A stretch of 5,024 nucleotides of DNA from Bifidobacterium breve (GTDB lineage: Bacteria; Actinomycetota; Acidimicrobiia; IMCC26256), in contig CAMDSG010000136.1 in assembly GCA_945907055.1 (NCBI GenBank), positions 1 through 5,024 of the forward strand, read 5' to 3'. A model generated the notes under the pieces. The model searched no databases and was not told the origin of the DNA. It saw only the letters and a list, made by a program, of their open reading frames with translations. Made by a program: the position numbers and the translations under genes. Below, piece after piece: positions 4,862 through 5,024 of the stretch; position 1 is the first letter of the stretch, and the number at the start of each line of letters is the position of its first letter.

Positions 4862-4917
4862 AGTCATGAGTCTGGAGTTATGAGTCTGGAGTTATGAGTC
4901 TGGAGTTATGAGTTTGG
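4862..4917. repeat. 14-bp tandem repeat beside phoU
   Basis: Three identical head-to-tail copies of ATGAGTCTGGAGTT (4866-4879, 4880-4893, 4894-4907), with a partial fourth at 4908-4917 (one change) and four related bases before the first. In all about four unit lengths. The array ends 5 nt from the phoU stop codon, in its presumed 3' untranslated region. Perfect identity suggests recent copy-number change by slippage. The 14-bp period rules out a repeated in-frame peptide. Confidence 0.9.
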
Positions 4918-4922
4918 CTTAA

Positions 4923-5024
4923 CTACTTCTGCTCGTTCTTGTCAGGGTGGTTTCCTGTAACCATGAACTCGACCCGCTCCGCGATAGTTACTGCATGGTC
5001 GGCCATACGTTCGTAGTGACGACC
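4923..5024 (-). CDS. phoU: PhoU phosphate-signalling protein, C-terminus (partial)
   Basis: The last 33 codons and the TAG stop are visible; the start lies beyond the window end. The minus-strand translation contains HYERMADHAVTIAERVEFMV, the signature final helix of PhoU, including an ExxxD metal-binding motif (E in YERMAD and the D four residues on). It ends with a polar tail TGNHPDKNEQK. PhoU links the Pst phosphate transporter to the PhoR/PhoB-type two-component system and represses the phosphate-starvation response when phosphate is ample. The gene converges on the small protein gene to its left. Confidence 0.9.
   Translation of the reverse strand, partial: GRHYERMADHAVTIAERVEFMVTGNHPDKNEQK

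Noticed and set aside
4862..4917. Tandem repeat as a CRISPR array
   Set aside because: Units are 14 bp and directly abutting, with no spacers and no cas genes nearby.

Overview
The window looks like part of an actinobacterial genome of medium GC content. The best taxonomic clues are a four-cysteine WhiB protein (a family almost confined to Actinobacteria and their phages) and an ECF sigma factor that closely resembles mycobacterial SigE. An acidimicrobial or similar aquatic actinobacterium is a guess. Genes are compact, with 4-nt start/stop overlaps in the first operon. I see no mobile element, tRNA, rRNA or CRISPR.

Layout. Positions 1-2110 (+) hold a tightly coupled three-gene operon: an ECF sigma factor of the SigE type (5' end cut off by the window), a single-pass membrane anti-sigma factor whose zinc-binding residues are replaced, and an exported MucB/RseB-like protein. 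A short gap (2111-2233) separates it from a convergent whiB gene (2234-2551, -). A 417-nt divergent intergenic region follows (2552-2968), then a membrane-anchored HtrA/DegP-type serine protease with one PDZ domain (2969-4327, +). After a 197-nt gap comes a small charged protein of unknown function (4525-4794, +). The window ends with the C-terminus of PhoU on the minus strand (4923-5024), with a perfect 14-bp tandem repeat just past its stop codon.

How the parts fit. Sigma factor, anti-sigma factor, MucB/RseB and HtrA are the components of the envelope-stress module known as algU-mucABCD in Pseudomonas and rpoE-rseABC plus degP in E. coli. Mycobacteria have sigE-rseA-htrA with no MucB in the cluster. 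Here a MucB-like protein is present and whiB sits between it and htrA on the opposite strand.

The most notable regulatory signal is a pair of GGAAC-N17-CGTTAA elements in the whiB/htrA intergenic region. One points toward each gene and both have identical spacing. They match the general ECF-type promoter pattern, so both whiB and htrA are plausible targets of this or a similar ECF sigma factor. The same region also holds a 15-bp tandem repeat, a perfect 16-bp palindrome in the inferred htrA leader and a 7-bp inverted repeat.
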